From Myxococcales bacterium (GTDB taxonomy: Bacteria; Myxococcota_A; Polyangia; Polyangiales; Polyangiaceae), in NCBI GenBank assembly GCA_016703425.1, contig JADJCA010000002.1:124001-188000 (forward strand): a stretch of 64,000 nucleotides of DNA, in the 5' to 3' direction. Position 1 is the stretch's first letter, and each line of letters starts with the position of its first letter. Position numbers and translations under genes: made by a program. The notes under the pieces were generated by a model. That model had not been told where the DNA came from. It did no database searches and saw nothing but the letters and a program-made list of their open reading frames with translations. Below, one piece after another: positions 54,958-63,700 of this stretch.

Positions 54958-55539
54958 ATGCGCGCTCTCTCCTCGTCGGTGCTCGCCGCCCTTTCCCTGG
55001 CAGCCGTCGCATCGCTCCTCGCCTGCACCGTGGAGACGACGAAATATTCGTCAGCGGAAGCGCTGAAGGGGAAGGCCGTTCCCGAGCCGCCGGGCCCTCT
55101 CACGGCGGGTGGTACGCCGGTCGGGGAGCGGACGTGCGCCCAACCGATCGCCGTCAACACGAACTGCGCTGTGAAGTGGGCCGACATCTACACGACGTAC
55201 ATCAAGGGCCAGTGGCGCTGCGCCGATAAGGTCTGTCACGGCACCGGCTCGCTGACGCAGCCGTCCATCTCCGACACCGATCCGGCGCTCGCGCGGCGCC
55301 AGCTCGCGGCGTACGTCCTAAAGGGTGACAAGGGCAAGGCGCCCGAGAAATTCTACATCGACCCTTGCTCGACGGAGCCCAACGTCTCGTCGATCATCTG
55401 CAACCTGCGCATCGACAACCAGGCCACCTGCGGCAACGGCATGCCCCTCTCGGGACTCAACAACGTGACGGTCACGGGGGTCACGGCAGCCGATGTCGAC
55501 AAGATCAAGACGTGGCTCCAATGCGGAGCTCCGCCCTGA
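54958..55539 (+). CDS. exported heme-site lipoprotein
   Basis: A 193-aa exported protein. ATG 54958 follows AATAGGAG. The signal peptide ends in LLAC. A CADKVCHGTG motif (C-x3-CH variant of a heme site) lies near residue 88. Six other Cys (ERTCA, NTNCAV, DPCSTE, IICNL, ATCGN, LQCGA) are likely paired. It resembles in style the CxxxCH lipoprotein at 40413 and the one at 51364, which may be related. Function unknown. Confidence 0.7.
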   Translation: MRALSSSVLAALSLAAVASLLACTVETTKYSSAEALKGKAVPEPPGPLTAGGTPVGERTCAQPIAVNTNCAVKWADIYTTYIKGQWRCADKVCHGTGSLTQPSISDTDPALARRQLAAYVLKGDKGKAPEKFYIDPCSTEPNVSSIICNLRIDNQATCGNGMPLSGLNNVTVTGVTAADVDKIKTWLQCGAPP

Positions 55540-55685
55540 AGGCAGCGGCCCCGCGGGGACCTCTGCCGCGTTGACCCGCTCGGAACGCGGCCGAAGCGAC
55601 GTCTCTGGCTGAGCTTGCTGGCTTGGGTGTCGCGAACTCCCCTCGACGCGGTAGGTTCGGGGCACTACCCTTCCGCGCTCAACGC

Positions 55686-56504
55686 ATGGACGCCTTGATC
55701 ACGCGGCTCGAGCGCCGTTTTGGAAAATACGCCATCACCGGCCTGCCCGTGATCATCGTGGCGGGCATGGCGCTGACGTTCGTCCTCGGCATGCTCCAGC
55801 CTGGCTACCTCAGCCTGCTCAAGCTCGATCCGCTCCGCGTCCTCGGCAAAGGTCACGCTCACTTCCCCGAGGTATGGCGCCTCGTCACGTACCTCTTCAT
55901 CCCGCGCTCGCAGAGCCTCTTCTGGGGTTTCTTCGAGATTTGGTGGACGTGGATGGTCCTGTCGAACCTCGAGAACGCTTGGGGCGCCTTCAAGCTCAAC
56001 GCGTATTACCTCATCGGCATGCTCTGCACGACGGCAGGCGCTCTCATCGTGGGAGGCGCCGTCGGCAACCTGTGGCTCAACCTGTCGGTGCTCTTGGCCT
56101 TCGCCACGGTGTTTCCGCAATACGAGATCTTGGTCTTCTTCGTCTTGCCGCTGCGCATGAAGTGGGTCGCGTTGATCGCTGCCGCTCCCATCGCGATCGA
56201 GTTCGCGACGGGCTCGTGGGGCGTGCGGGCAGCGATCCTCGCGGCGCTCAGCAACTACTTCCTCTTTTGCGGGGGTCTGCTGCTCGCCGCGCTTCGCGGC
56301 CGGAAGGTCGAGGTCGCGCAAGCGGCCCGTCGCGCCACCTACGAGTCCGAGAAGCGGGCTTCATCGCGCCCCGCCGCTATCCCGCGCACGTGCGCCATTT
56401 GCGGCGCCAGCGAAGCCGACGACGCCGACATCCGGGTCTGCTCGTGCGAAAAGTGCGGCGGAACGCCGCGCAACCTGTGCCTCGCGCACGCGCGCAATCA
56501 CTGA
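55686..56504 (+). CDS. rhomboid-like membrane protein without the catalytic Ser-His pair, with C-terminal Cys cluster
   Basis: A 272-aa polytopic protein with the derlin/rhomboid-type helix pattern (YAITGLPVIIVAGMALTFVL, WRLVTYLFIPRSQSLFWGFFEIWWTWMVLSNLE). The usual GxSG catalytic serine motif is absent; the place reads YYLIGMLCTTAGALIVGG, so it is probably a pseudoprotease. The C-terminal 40 residues carry CAICGASEADDADIRVCSCEKCGG and CLAHARNH, a zinc-ribbon-like cluster of six Cys and His. Related proteins bind substrates or chaperones without cutting. It overlaps the convergent quinone oxidoreductase by 7 bp. Confidence 0.72.
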   Translation: MDALITRLERRFGKYAITGLPVIIVAGMALTFVLGMLQPGYLSLLKLDPLRVLGKGHAHFPEVWRLVTYLFIPRSQSLFWGFFEIWWTWMVLSNLENAWGAFKLNAYYLIGMLCTTAGALIVGGAVGNLWLNLSVLLAFATVFPQYEILVFFVLPLRMKWVALIAAAPIAIEFATGSWGVRAAILAALSNYFLFCGGLLLAALRGRKVEVAQAARRATYESEKRASSRPAAIPRTCAICGASEADDADIRVCSCEKCGGTPRNLCLAHARNH

Positions 56505-57487
56505 GCCAGCGTCAGCACGACCTTGCCAAAGGTGTCGTTGGCTTCCGTCAAGCGGTGCGCCTCGGCCGCGTCGCAGAGCGGCATGGTAGCGCCCACGACG
56601 GGCCGAACGAGACCGCGCGCAAGGAGCGGCACGACGTGGGCCGCGAAGAGCTGACTTGCGACGATCTTCTCTTCGAGGGAGCGAGCCCGAAGCACAGTGC
56701 CCGTGAGCGAAATGCGCTTCCGAAGGACGAGGCCCAGATCCATGTCGACGCGCGCGCCACCCACGAGGCCCACGAGGACGATGCGTCCCTTGTGAGCCAC
56801 GCACTCGAGATCCTCGGCGACGTAGCTGCCCCCCACGAGCTCGAGCACAAGGGCGACGCCCCGGCCCGCCGTACGCTCCCGAATCGCGTCCTTGTAGGCC
56901 GGGCCTTCCACCACGAGCGCGTCGGGAAGGCCCAGCTCGCTCCGCAGGCGCGCGGCCTTCGCAGCGGTACGCACGGTTCCGATGGGGCGAGCCCCTACGG
57001 CCCGCGCCAACTGAACCCCGGCCGTGCCGACGCCGCTGCCGGCGGCGGAGATCAAGACGTCCTCGCCGGCTGCGAGGCGACCCTGCGTCACGAGCGCGTC
57101 GAAGGCGGTGATGAAGGCCTCGGGAACGGCCGCGGCGTCGGCGAAGGAGAGCCCCGGCGGCATGGGCACTACCGTCCTCGACGGCACCACGACGAGCTCG
57201 GCGTACGTTCCGCCACCCGCAAGCCCGAAGACCTTGTCGCCGACTCGGACGTCATGGGCGCCGTCCCCGAGCGACTCGACCTCACCGGCGAATTCGAGGC
57301 CAGGAATGTCGCGGGGCGAATCCGGCGGCGCCGGATAGAGGCCGCGACGTTGGAGCAGGTCGGCCCGATTCACCGCGGTGGCGTGAACGCGGACGCGCAC
57401 CTCCCCTTTGCCGGCCAGCGGCGCGTCGACGTCGCGGAGCTCCAGAACCTCGGGGCCGCCGGGGCGCGCCACCACGATCGCTTTCAT
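56498..57487 (-). CDS. NAD(P)H:quinone oxidoreductase (zeta-crystallin/PIG3-type)
   Basis: A 329-aa MDR-family enzyme, ATG 57487 with GAAGGTGA upstream. N-terminal GroES-like domain (MKAIVVARPGGPEVLEL, NRADLLQRRGLYPAPP) and a nucleotide-binding fold with SAAGSGVGTAGVQLARAVGA. No structural or catalytic zinc Cys cluster is seen, as expected for quinone oxidoreductases. Closest by motif to the PIG3/TP53I3 subgroup. Reduces quinones with NADPH. Confidence 0.88.
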   Translation of the reverse strand: MKAIVVARPGGPEVLELRDVDAPLAGKGEVRVRVHATAVNRADLLQRRGLYPAPPDSPRDIPGLEFAGEVESLGDGAHDVRVGDKVFGLAGGGTYAELVVVPSRTVVPMPPGLSFADAAAVPEAFITAFDALVTQGRLAAGEDVLISAAGSGVGTAGVQLARAVGARPIGTVRTAAKAARLRSELGLPDALVVEGPAYKDAIRERTAGRGVALVLELVGGSYVAEDLECVAHKGRIVLVGLVGGARVDMDLGLVLRKRISLTGTVLRARSLEEKIVASQLFAAHVVPLLARGLVRPVVGATMPLCDAAEAHRLTEANDTFGKVVLTLAQ

Positions 57488-57616
57488 GCGGTCACCTTCG
57501 CCGCGAGGGCTCGGCTCGGTCAAGCGACGCGGCCTCGGAAAGTGACGCCGGAAAGACGACGGCACGCCGTGCCACGCGACGCGCTACGCTGCTCGCTTCG
57601 AGAAGAGAGGTTTGCC

Positions 57617-58243
57617 GTGGCCAACGAATCGATTCGCATCACATCCATCATCCCCGCCGACCCGCCGACGCTCTTCGTCGCTTGGCTCGATGGCGCAGGC
57701 CACAGCGCCATGACAGGCTCGCCGGCGACGTCGGAGGCGCGGGTCGGGTCGGTCTTCACCGCCTGGGACGGATACATCTCGGGCAAGACCAAGCTCATCG
57801 AGCCGGGACGCCGCATTGTCCAAGCGTGGCGCACGACGGAATTTCCGAAGGGCGCAAAGGACTCGCTGCTCGAAATCGTTCTCGAGGCGGTGCCACAAGG
57901 AACGCGCGTGACGTTGGTGCACACCAACATTCCGGAAGGGCAAGGCTCGGACTACGAAGTCGGCTGGACCGAGTATTACCTGAAGCCGATGCAGAAATTC
58001 TTCAGTCAGGCCGTGAGGCAGAGCGTGGCGCCCCCGGCCGCTGCGGCCAAGATCGCAAAGAAGGCGACGCCGAGAGGCAAGGCGAAAGTGCGAGCGGCCG
58101 CCAAGACGTCGAAGAAGAAGTCATCGGTGAAGGCGAAGGCGCGCCCGGCGCCGAAGCTCGGAGCCGCGAAGAAGAAGGTGGCTCGCAAAGCCGCACCGAC
58201 ACCTCGCAGGCCTGCACCGAAGGGTTCCAAGAAGCGCGGTTGA
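57617..58243 (+). CDS. SRPBCC (AHSA1-type) protein with histone-H1-like basic tail
   Basis: A 208-aa protein from GTG 57617 (AGAGAGG upstream). Residues 1-130 are an AHSA1/SRPBCC lipid-binding fold: SIRITSIIPADPPTLFVAWLD, GTRVTLVHTNIPEGQ, WTEYYLKPMQKFF. From about residue 135 the protein becomes Lys/Ala/Pro-rich with repeated AKK, KAK and PAPK units, ending KGSKKRG, which resembles eukaryotic and bacterial histone H1-type tails that bind DNA. Fusion of an SRPBCC domain with such a tail is uncommon and hints at nucleoid association. Confidence 0.82.
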   Translation: MANESIRITSIIPADPPTLFVAWLDGAGHSAMTGSPATSEARVGSVFTAWDGYISGKTKLIEPGRRIVQAWRTTEFPKGAKDSLLEIVLEAVPQGTRVTLVHTNIPEGQGSDYEVGWTEYYLKPMQKFFSQAVRQSVAPPAAAAKIAKKATPRGKAKVRAAAKTSKKKSSVKAKARPAPKLGAAKKKVARKAAPTPRRPAPKGSKKRG

Positions 58244-58278
58244 GGCGATCGGCGAACTGGCGCCTACGTTTTGCTGCC

Positions 58279-59142
58279 TTAGCCGCGAGCGACGACGCCC
58301 TCGGCCAAGGCGCGCCGAACGGCCTCGTGGGTCAGCGCGTGGCCAGGGCTCAGCGCCACGACGCGCCCTAGCGGTGGGCCGCCGTGCAGCGCGAGATCGC
58401 CGATGAGGTCCAGCAGCTTGTGCCGCGCCGGCTCGTCGGCCGAAAACGGCCGGCCCGCGGCGAAGATCTCGTCGTCGCCGAGGACGACGACGCTCTCGGG
58501 ATCGACCTTCGCGGTGAGGCCCTGCGCGAGCATCCAACCGATCTCGCGCGCCATGACGAAGGTGCGCGCCGGCGCGATGCGCTCCAAGAAGTCGCGACGC
58601 GTGCCGTCCCAACGGGCGACCCTCTCCACCCGCGGGTGAAAGGCGTCCAAGTGGACTTCGCACGCGCTCTCGTCGCTCGACGCGCGGCGCCACTCGTAGG
58701 TCGCCCGCCCAACGCTGACGACGCCATCGCGCACGACGCGAAGCTTTGGCGGCGAGGCCGGCAGCGCTAACGCCAAAAGCGCGCGGCCCCACGCGAGGGC
58801 GCCGCCATCGAGCAAGGGGAGTTCGTCGCCATCCACGTCGACCAAGAGGCCGTCGCGAATGCCGAGGGCGCCGAGCGCGGCGAAGAGGTGCTCGACGCAA
58901 GAGACAAACGGCGCGTCATCGCCGCAACGCCGCAGGACGGAGGTTCGGCCTTGTGCGCCAACGACGAGCTCCTGGAGCGCGACCTCGGTCCCGGCCACCG
59001 AGACGGCCAGCGGCCCTACGCGGCAGAGGAGTCGGACCGTGCGCGTGGCGCCGGTAAACAGGCCGACGCCTCGACACTCGGCAGCCGTATCCACGGCTTT
59101 TCGAATACCACGGTTTCCGCCCCTGCCGGCATCGCGAGCCAA
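58279..59142 (-). CDS. lpxC: UDP-3-O-acyl-N-acetylglucosamine deacetylase (LpxC)
   Basis: A 287-aa enzyme of lipid A synthesis; the start is chosen at TTG 59142, but a later GTG near VDTAAECRG also fits. Zinc/catalytic residues are in place: CVEHLFAAL (E84, H85), ADEPARHKLLDLIGD (H241 and D245) and SPGHALT (H268). Length is close to the usual 300 aa. It commits the cell to lipid A by removing the N-acetyl group. Sequence is diverged from proteobacterial LpxC (SPGHAL for SGHAL). Divergent from the acylphosphatase gene. Confidence 0.85.
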   Translation of the reverse strand: MARDAGRGGNRGIRKAVDTAAECRGVGLFTGATRTVRLLCRVGPLAVSVAGTEVALQELVVGAQGRTSVLRRCGDDAPFVSCVEHLFAALGALGIRDGLLVDVDGDELPLLDGGALAWGRALLALALPASPPKLRVVRDGVVSVGRATYEWRRASSDESACEVHLDAFHPRVERVARWDGTRRDFLERIAPARTFVMAREIGWMLAQGLTAKVDPESVVVLGDDEIFAAGRPFSADEPARHKLLDLIGDLALHGGPPLGRVVALSPGHALTHEAVRRALAEGVVARG

Positions 59143-59255
59143 TCGCTCGGGGGGCGATCTTGCGCTGCCGCTCGGAGCCCAATTGCGGTAAAAATACGAC
59201 CTCCAGGCGGAGATTGCTCCCGGCACGAGACGGCCGGGGAGCTGAGGAACAACCG

Positions 59256-59534
59256 ATGGCGACAAAACGCGTGCAGCTCATCGTCCGAGGCCGAGTGACC
59301 GGGGTCTACTTCCGCGCGTCAGCGCAGCGCGAAGCGCGACGCCTCGGCATCACCGGGTGGGTGAAGAATCGCAACGATGGCTCCGTGGAGATCTTGGCGG
59401 AAGGCGAAGAGGACTCGATCAAGGAGATCGTGAGCTGGGCCCATCACGGCCCCGCGGCGGCGCGCGTCGACGGCGTCGACGTACGGTGGCGCAGTTACTC
59501 GGGCGAATTCGCCGACTTTCGCATCGAGCAGTAG
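59256..59534 (+). CDS. acyP: acylphosphatase
   Basis: A 92-aa cytoplasmic enzyme that hydrolyses acyl phosphates such as acetyl phosphate. The catalytic Arg is in RVTGVYFRASAQ (R20) and the Asn in GWVKNRNDGSVEI (N38), 18 residues apart, as in the family. ATG 59256 has GAGG at about 59243. Start, length and motifs match well. Confidence 0.93.
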   Translation: MATKRVQLIVRGRVTGVYFRASAQREARRLGITGWVKNRNDGSVEILAEGEEDSIKEIVSWAHHGPAAARVDGVDVRWRSYSGEFADFRIEQ

Positions 59535-59567
59535 CGCGGAAGCGCGGCCCCGCGGCGAGCGTTTACG

Positions 59568-60767
59568 ATGGCGATGCGACACACCTGGCTCCTCGCCGGA
59601 GCGCTCACTCTCGCAGGGCTCATGGTCGGCCCACCGGCGGCAGCTAGCGCGGTCGACGGAGGCACCGCCGCAACCGCCGTGTCGCCCGCCCTGTCGGCGG
59701 CGTTCACGACCGGCGACGAGGCGGCGCGAGGCGGCGCGCTTCGCGAGCTCTTGCGCATCGGCTCAACGGAGGCCGTGCGCCTCGTCGTCTCGCGAGCGCC
59801 CGAGCAAACGCCCGCGCTGCGCCGCGCCATCGAAGAGGGACTCGGAAAGCTCGGCGAGCGCGCCGTACCGGCGCTGATCCTCGAGCGACGACTCGCGAGC
59901 GGCCCACCGGTGCGGCGCTTCGCGGCCACGCAGCTCGAAGCTATGGAGAAGTCGATGCCGGGCGAGGCGATCCAGGCCAAGAGCCCCGCCGTGCTCGGCG
60001 AGATCCTCCGCGCCTACGGGCTCGCGAAAGAGATGGACGCCTTGGGCGTCGTTCTATCGTTCGCCAACGCCGACCGTGAGGTCACGCGGGAAGCCGCCCG
60101 CCAGGCGCTCTACGACTACGGCAGCAACGCCACAGGAAAGCTCCGCGAAGCGTACGCAACCTTTCACAACCGTCCCGCGCCCGACGATTGGCCGCCGGAC
60201 CGCATCAGTCGCGAGCTCTTTGCAGCCTTCGATCGCGATCGCCGACGCGAGATGTACGTCCTCCACGAAGAGGGCCTCGCGCACCTCGCGGCGGTCCAAA
60301 CAAGCGCGACGCCTGACAACACGCGCCTCGCCAAGGCCGTCGACGCCTTCGACCGCATCCTCGCGCGAACGCCGGACTTCGAACGCCGGCGCGAAATGGT
60401 GCCGGCCTACGTACTCTTCGCCAAGTCCATCGAGGAGGCGGAGGCCGAGCGCGCCATGCTGCTCTACCAGAAGGCGAAGCAGCTGGACCCAGCGTCGCCA
60501 CGCGCTCCCCAGATCGACAGCGCGCTGCTCTCGCTCGAAGCTCGCGCCCTTCGCAAGCGAGGCGTCACCGACGAGGACGCGCTTCGAAGGGCCATCGCGC
60601 TCGACCCGGCCAACACGATGGCGCACGCCGAGCTCCAGCAGATCGCCGATCGACGCGGCGAGCGAGCCTCCAAGCTCGCGCACTTCGGGTGGGCCGGCGC
60701 GGCCATTTGCGCGGGCCTCGCGCTCCTCCTGGGGCTCGTCGTCGCGCTCCGACGACGCTTCGCCTAA
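59568..60767 (+). CDS. exported HEAT/TPR membrane protein
   Basis: A 399-aa protein: signal peptide, HEAT-like repeats (about 55-200, e.g. GALRELLRIGSTEAVRLVVS and EVTREAARQALYDYG), then TPR-like hairpins (about 225-360; RLAKAVDAFDRILARTPDFE, RAMLLYQKAKQLDPAS), and a C-terminal membrane helix (GWAGAAICAGLALLLGLVVAL). Probably a periplasmic scaffold. It stops 6 bases from the convergent large TPR protein. Confidence 0.75.
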   Translation: MAMRHTWLLAGALTLAGLMVGPPAAASAVDGGTAATAVSPALSAAFTTGDEAARGGALRELLRIGSTEAVRLVVSRAPEQTPALRRAIEEGLGKLGERAVPALILERRLASGPPVRRFAATQLEAMEKSMPGEAIQAKSPAVLGEILRAYGLAKEMDALGVVLSFANADREVTREAARQALYDYGSNATGKLREAYATFHNRPAPDDWPPDRISRELFAAFDRDRRREMYVLHEEGLAHLAAVQTSATPDNTRLAKAVDAFDRILARTPDFERRREMVPAYVLFAKSIEEAEAERAMLLYQKAKQLDPASPRAPQIDSALLSLEARALRKRGVTDEDALRRAIALDPANTMAHAELQQIADRRGERASKLAHFGWAGAAICAGLALLLGLVVALRRRFA

Positions 60768-60773
60768 AGCCGC

Positions 60774-63700
60774 CTACCGACGCGGCGGCGCGAGCGAGCC
60801 TCCAGTCCACAACGTCCCGAGGCGAACGCGGGCCGCCGTCGTGACGGGGTTAAGGGCCGCGCGGACGAGATCCCCAGCGAGCGGGTGGGTCAGCACCGCG
60901 GCGAGCGCTCGCGGCCCCGCGGCGTCCATCTCGCGACGGAGCCCCGCGTTGGAAGCCTTGAGACTGTCGAGCGTCGCGAGAAGATCCCCCGTCACCACGA
61001 AGGCCGCGCGAAGCTCTGCCTGCGCCACGGTGCGCAGCAAGAGCTCGCCGCAGCTCGCCGCAAGCGGTGGAACACGCCCCGCAAGATCGACGAGCGCCTT
61101 CTTCTGCCGCCGCCCCACGAGGCGCGTGAGCCGTTGCGAGAACTCGCCGAGGAGCGCCTCGTCGATGCCGCGCACCGCCGCCATCGATCCCGGGGCGGCC
61201 CGCTCCGCCGTGGCCACGAGCAGCGCCGACAGCTCGTCCGCGAGGAGCTCGTCGACGTAGGGTACGGCCAAGGCCATGCGCACCATCGCGCGCGCGAGCG
61301 AGGCGACTTGCTCGGGCTCAGGCTTCGCAGCGAGCGCCGGTGGCACGCCGAGCCACAACTCGCCATCGATGGCGAGCACCCGCACGGAGGTGAGGCGCTC
61401 CGTTGAGACAACGGGCGGTGCGTCGAGGCCAAAGAGGCGCGCGAGCCACTGGGCGATCACCGGTAGCGCGTGGCTCGCCGGGAGCTTCTTCTTGGCGTTG
61501 ATCTCGAGCGCCGCTGCGTCGCTTCGCACGAGCTTGGCCTCGAGGCCCGCAAGGGCGCCCGCCAGCGCCAGGAGTTCGCGCCCCTCCTCGGGAATGGCCA
61601 CGCCCAAGATCCGTTCGCCTTCGCCTGGCGCGAGGACCACGCCGCGCCGTCGGGCGCGGAGTTCGACGTGGGCACCGTCGTCGAGCGCGCCGGCCACGGC
61701 GCGGAGCTCGCGCGCCACCACCGACTCGTCACGGCGACCGGCCCGGGCCAGCGCCGCCTCAAAGGAGGCGAGGAGCGCGCCTGGTTCGCGCAGCGACAAG
61801 AGCGGCGCCGCGTCCGGCGACATCATCGCGAATAGGGTCTTCGCCGCCTCTTCACCGTTGCCAAGGCCGACGAGGCCGCGGCCGAGCGCCGCGCGCGCCT
61901 CCGGCATCGACGGCTCGAGCGCGAGGGCACGCTTGAGGTGGGCGACGCCTTCCACGGCCTTACCCATGTCAACCTCGAGTGCGCCGAGGGCAGCCCACGC
62001 CGGGGCGTTGGGACGACCGAGCTGCTCGCCGCGCGCGACGAGCGCGGACAAGAGCCTCGCCTCGGCGCCCCGATCGTGCGCGGCCAAGTCGATGACGCGC
62101 GCCAATCGCGCCGCCGTCGGCGACACCGCCGTGGCTTCGATCATGTCTCGCTCGGCGCCAGCGCCGTCGCCAGACGCGGCGCGCCGTTCCGCGAGCTCCA
62201 CGAGCGCCGACGCCTTTTCCTCTTCCGTAGGCGCCGCCTCGGCGAGGCGCGACAGGAGCGGCATGAGGTCCGCCGCGTTCGGGTTCGCCTCTTTGCGCAA
62301 CGCGACCAAGTCTCGCAGCGCGGGAGCCGACAGCGGATCCATGTCCACGATGGTCGAGAGCGCGCGCTCCACCTCGCCCACCGCGCCCGCTTGCCGATGG
62401 ATCGCCGCGAGGTCAAAGAGGGCCTTCATTCGCACCGGCGAGTCGCGACCGTCGGCGGCGAGCTTCTCCAGGACGCTCGTCGCATCGGCGCGAGCGCCGG
62501 TGGCCATCAAGAGATCCGCCAGGAGCCGCAGCGCCACGCCGTCATCGGGCTTCGATTGGACTACGCGACGAAGCGCGTCGATGGCCGTAAGGCGCGTGGT
62601 CGGCTCCTTGCCGAGCGCTTGCGCGAGCGCGGTCCCCGCCGCGGCGATGGCGTCGTGAGTGCGCGCGCGCGCGAGCACATCGGAGAGAATCGGCTCGAGA
62701 CGTCCGGCTTCCCCGGCCTCGGAGCGCGCGGAGACGAGCGCCAGGATCGCCTGCACCGAGTCGGGCTCGGTGAGGAGCGACCGCTCGAGGAGCTCCGCCG
62801 CTTGAGCGAGCCGCTCGCTGCGGCCGCCGGGAGCATCCTTCGAAGCGAGCAAGAGCGCGGCGCGCCGGAGGAACCCCGCCGCGCGCGCCGTCCCATGGGA
62901 TTGCTCCGCGAGGGCGACCGCGCCCTCGACGGCGGCGCGCACGTCCTCCACCGTTTCGCCGATCCACGCCGTCGCAGCCGCGGCCGCCGCCGAGGAGCGA
63001 TCTTGCCGCAGCGCCAAGCGAACCTCCTTGAGCGCTTCCTTCTGACCAACGGCGCTCATGGCGCCACAGAAGAGCGAGAGACCAAGCTCGAGGAGCGACG
63101 CAAACCTGCGATGTTCATCCTTGGTCGATGCCAGGTCGCGCAGCGCGAGCGCCATCGGACCTCGGGCCCCAAGGTCTCCGTTGCGGAGCGCCGCGCCGGA
63201 GCGCTCCACGACCGCGTCAAGCGCCGCCCGGTCGTCGGGTGCGAGCGCCAGGACCAGCTCGAGGGTGCCCCGGATGTCGTGACCGACCAGCCAATCGGCG
63301 AGGCGTATTTGCTCCCAGAGCGCGCCCAGACGAGCGCTCTTGACCGAGAACGTCTCGGCCTGCGCCGACAGGACGCGCCTTAGCAGCCCCGGTTCGCCGT
63401 AACGCTCCGCAAGCACCTCAACGGTGCGAAGAGCCCACGGCGCCGGCGGGGCGAGTTCGATGAGCCGAGCCGAGAGGTCCAACGCGACTTCGCGCGCCAT
63501 GTCTCGGTCTGCAAAACATTCATCGAGCGAGTGGGCGGGAAGCGCGTCGGGGTTCGTGAAGCGGCGCAGCGGCTCGGCGTCACCGTCTCGGGCGAGCCGC
63601 AGCGCGAGACGCCGCTGCCGCTCCACGAGCCAAGTCTCGCTGGGATTCTCGTCGGCCAGGCGATGGAGCGCGCCAAGCGCCGACGCGTCGCTGCTGGAAC

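Noticed and set aside
61938..63383. long plus-strand open frame of 481 codons
   Set aside because: It is antisense to the TPR protein and shows Arg/Gly-rich composition typical of shadow frames in GC-rich coding DNA, with no recognisable motif.
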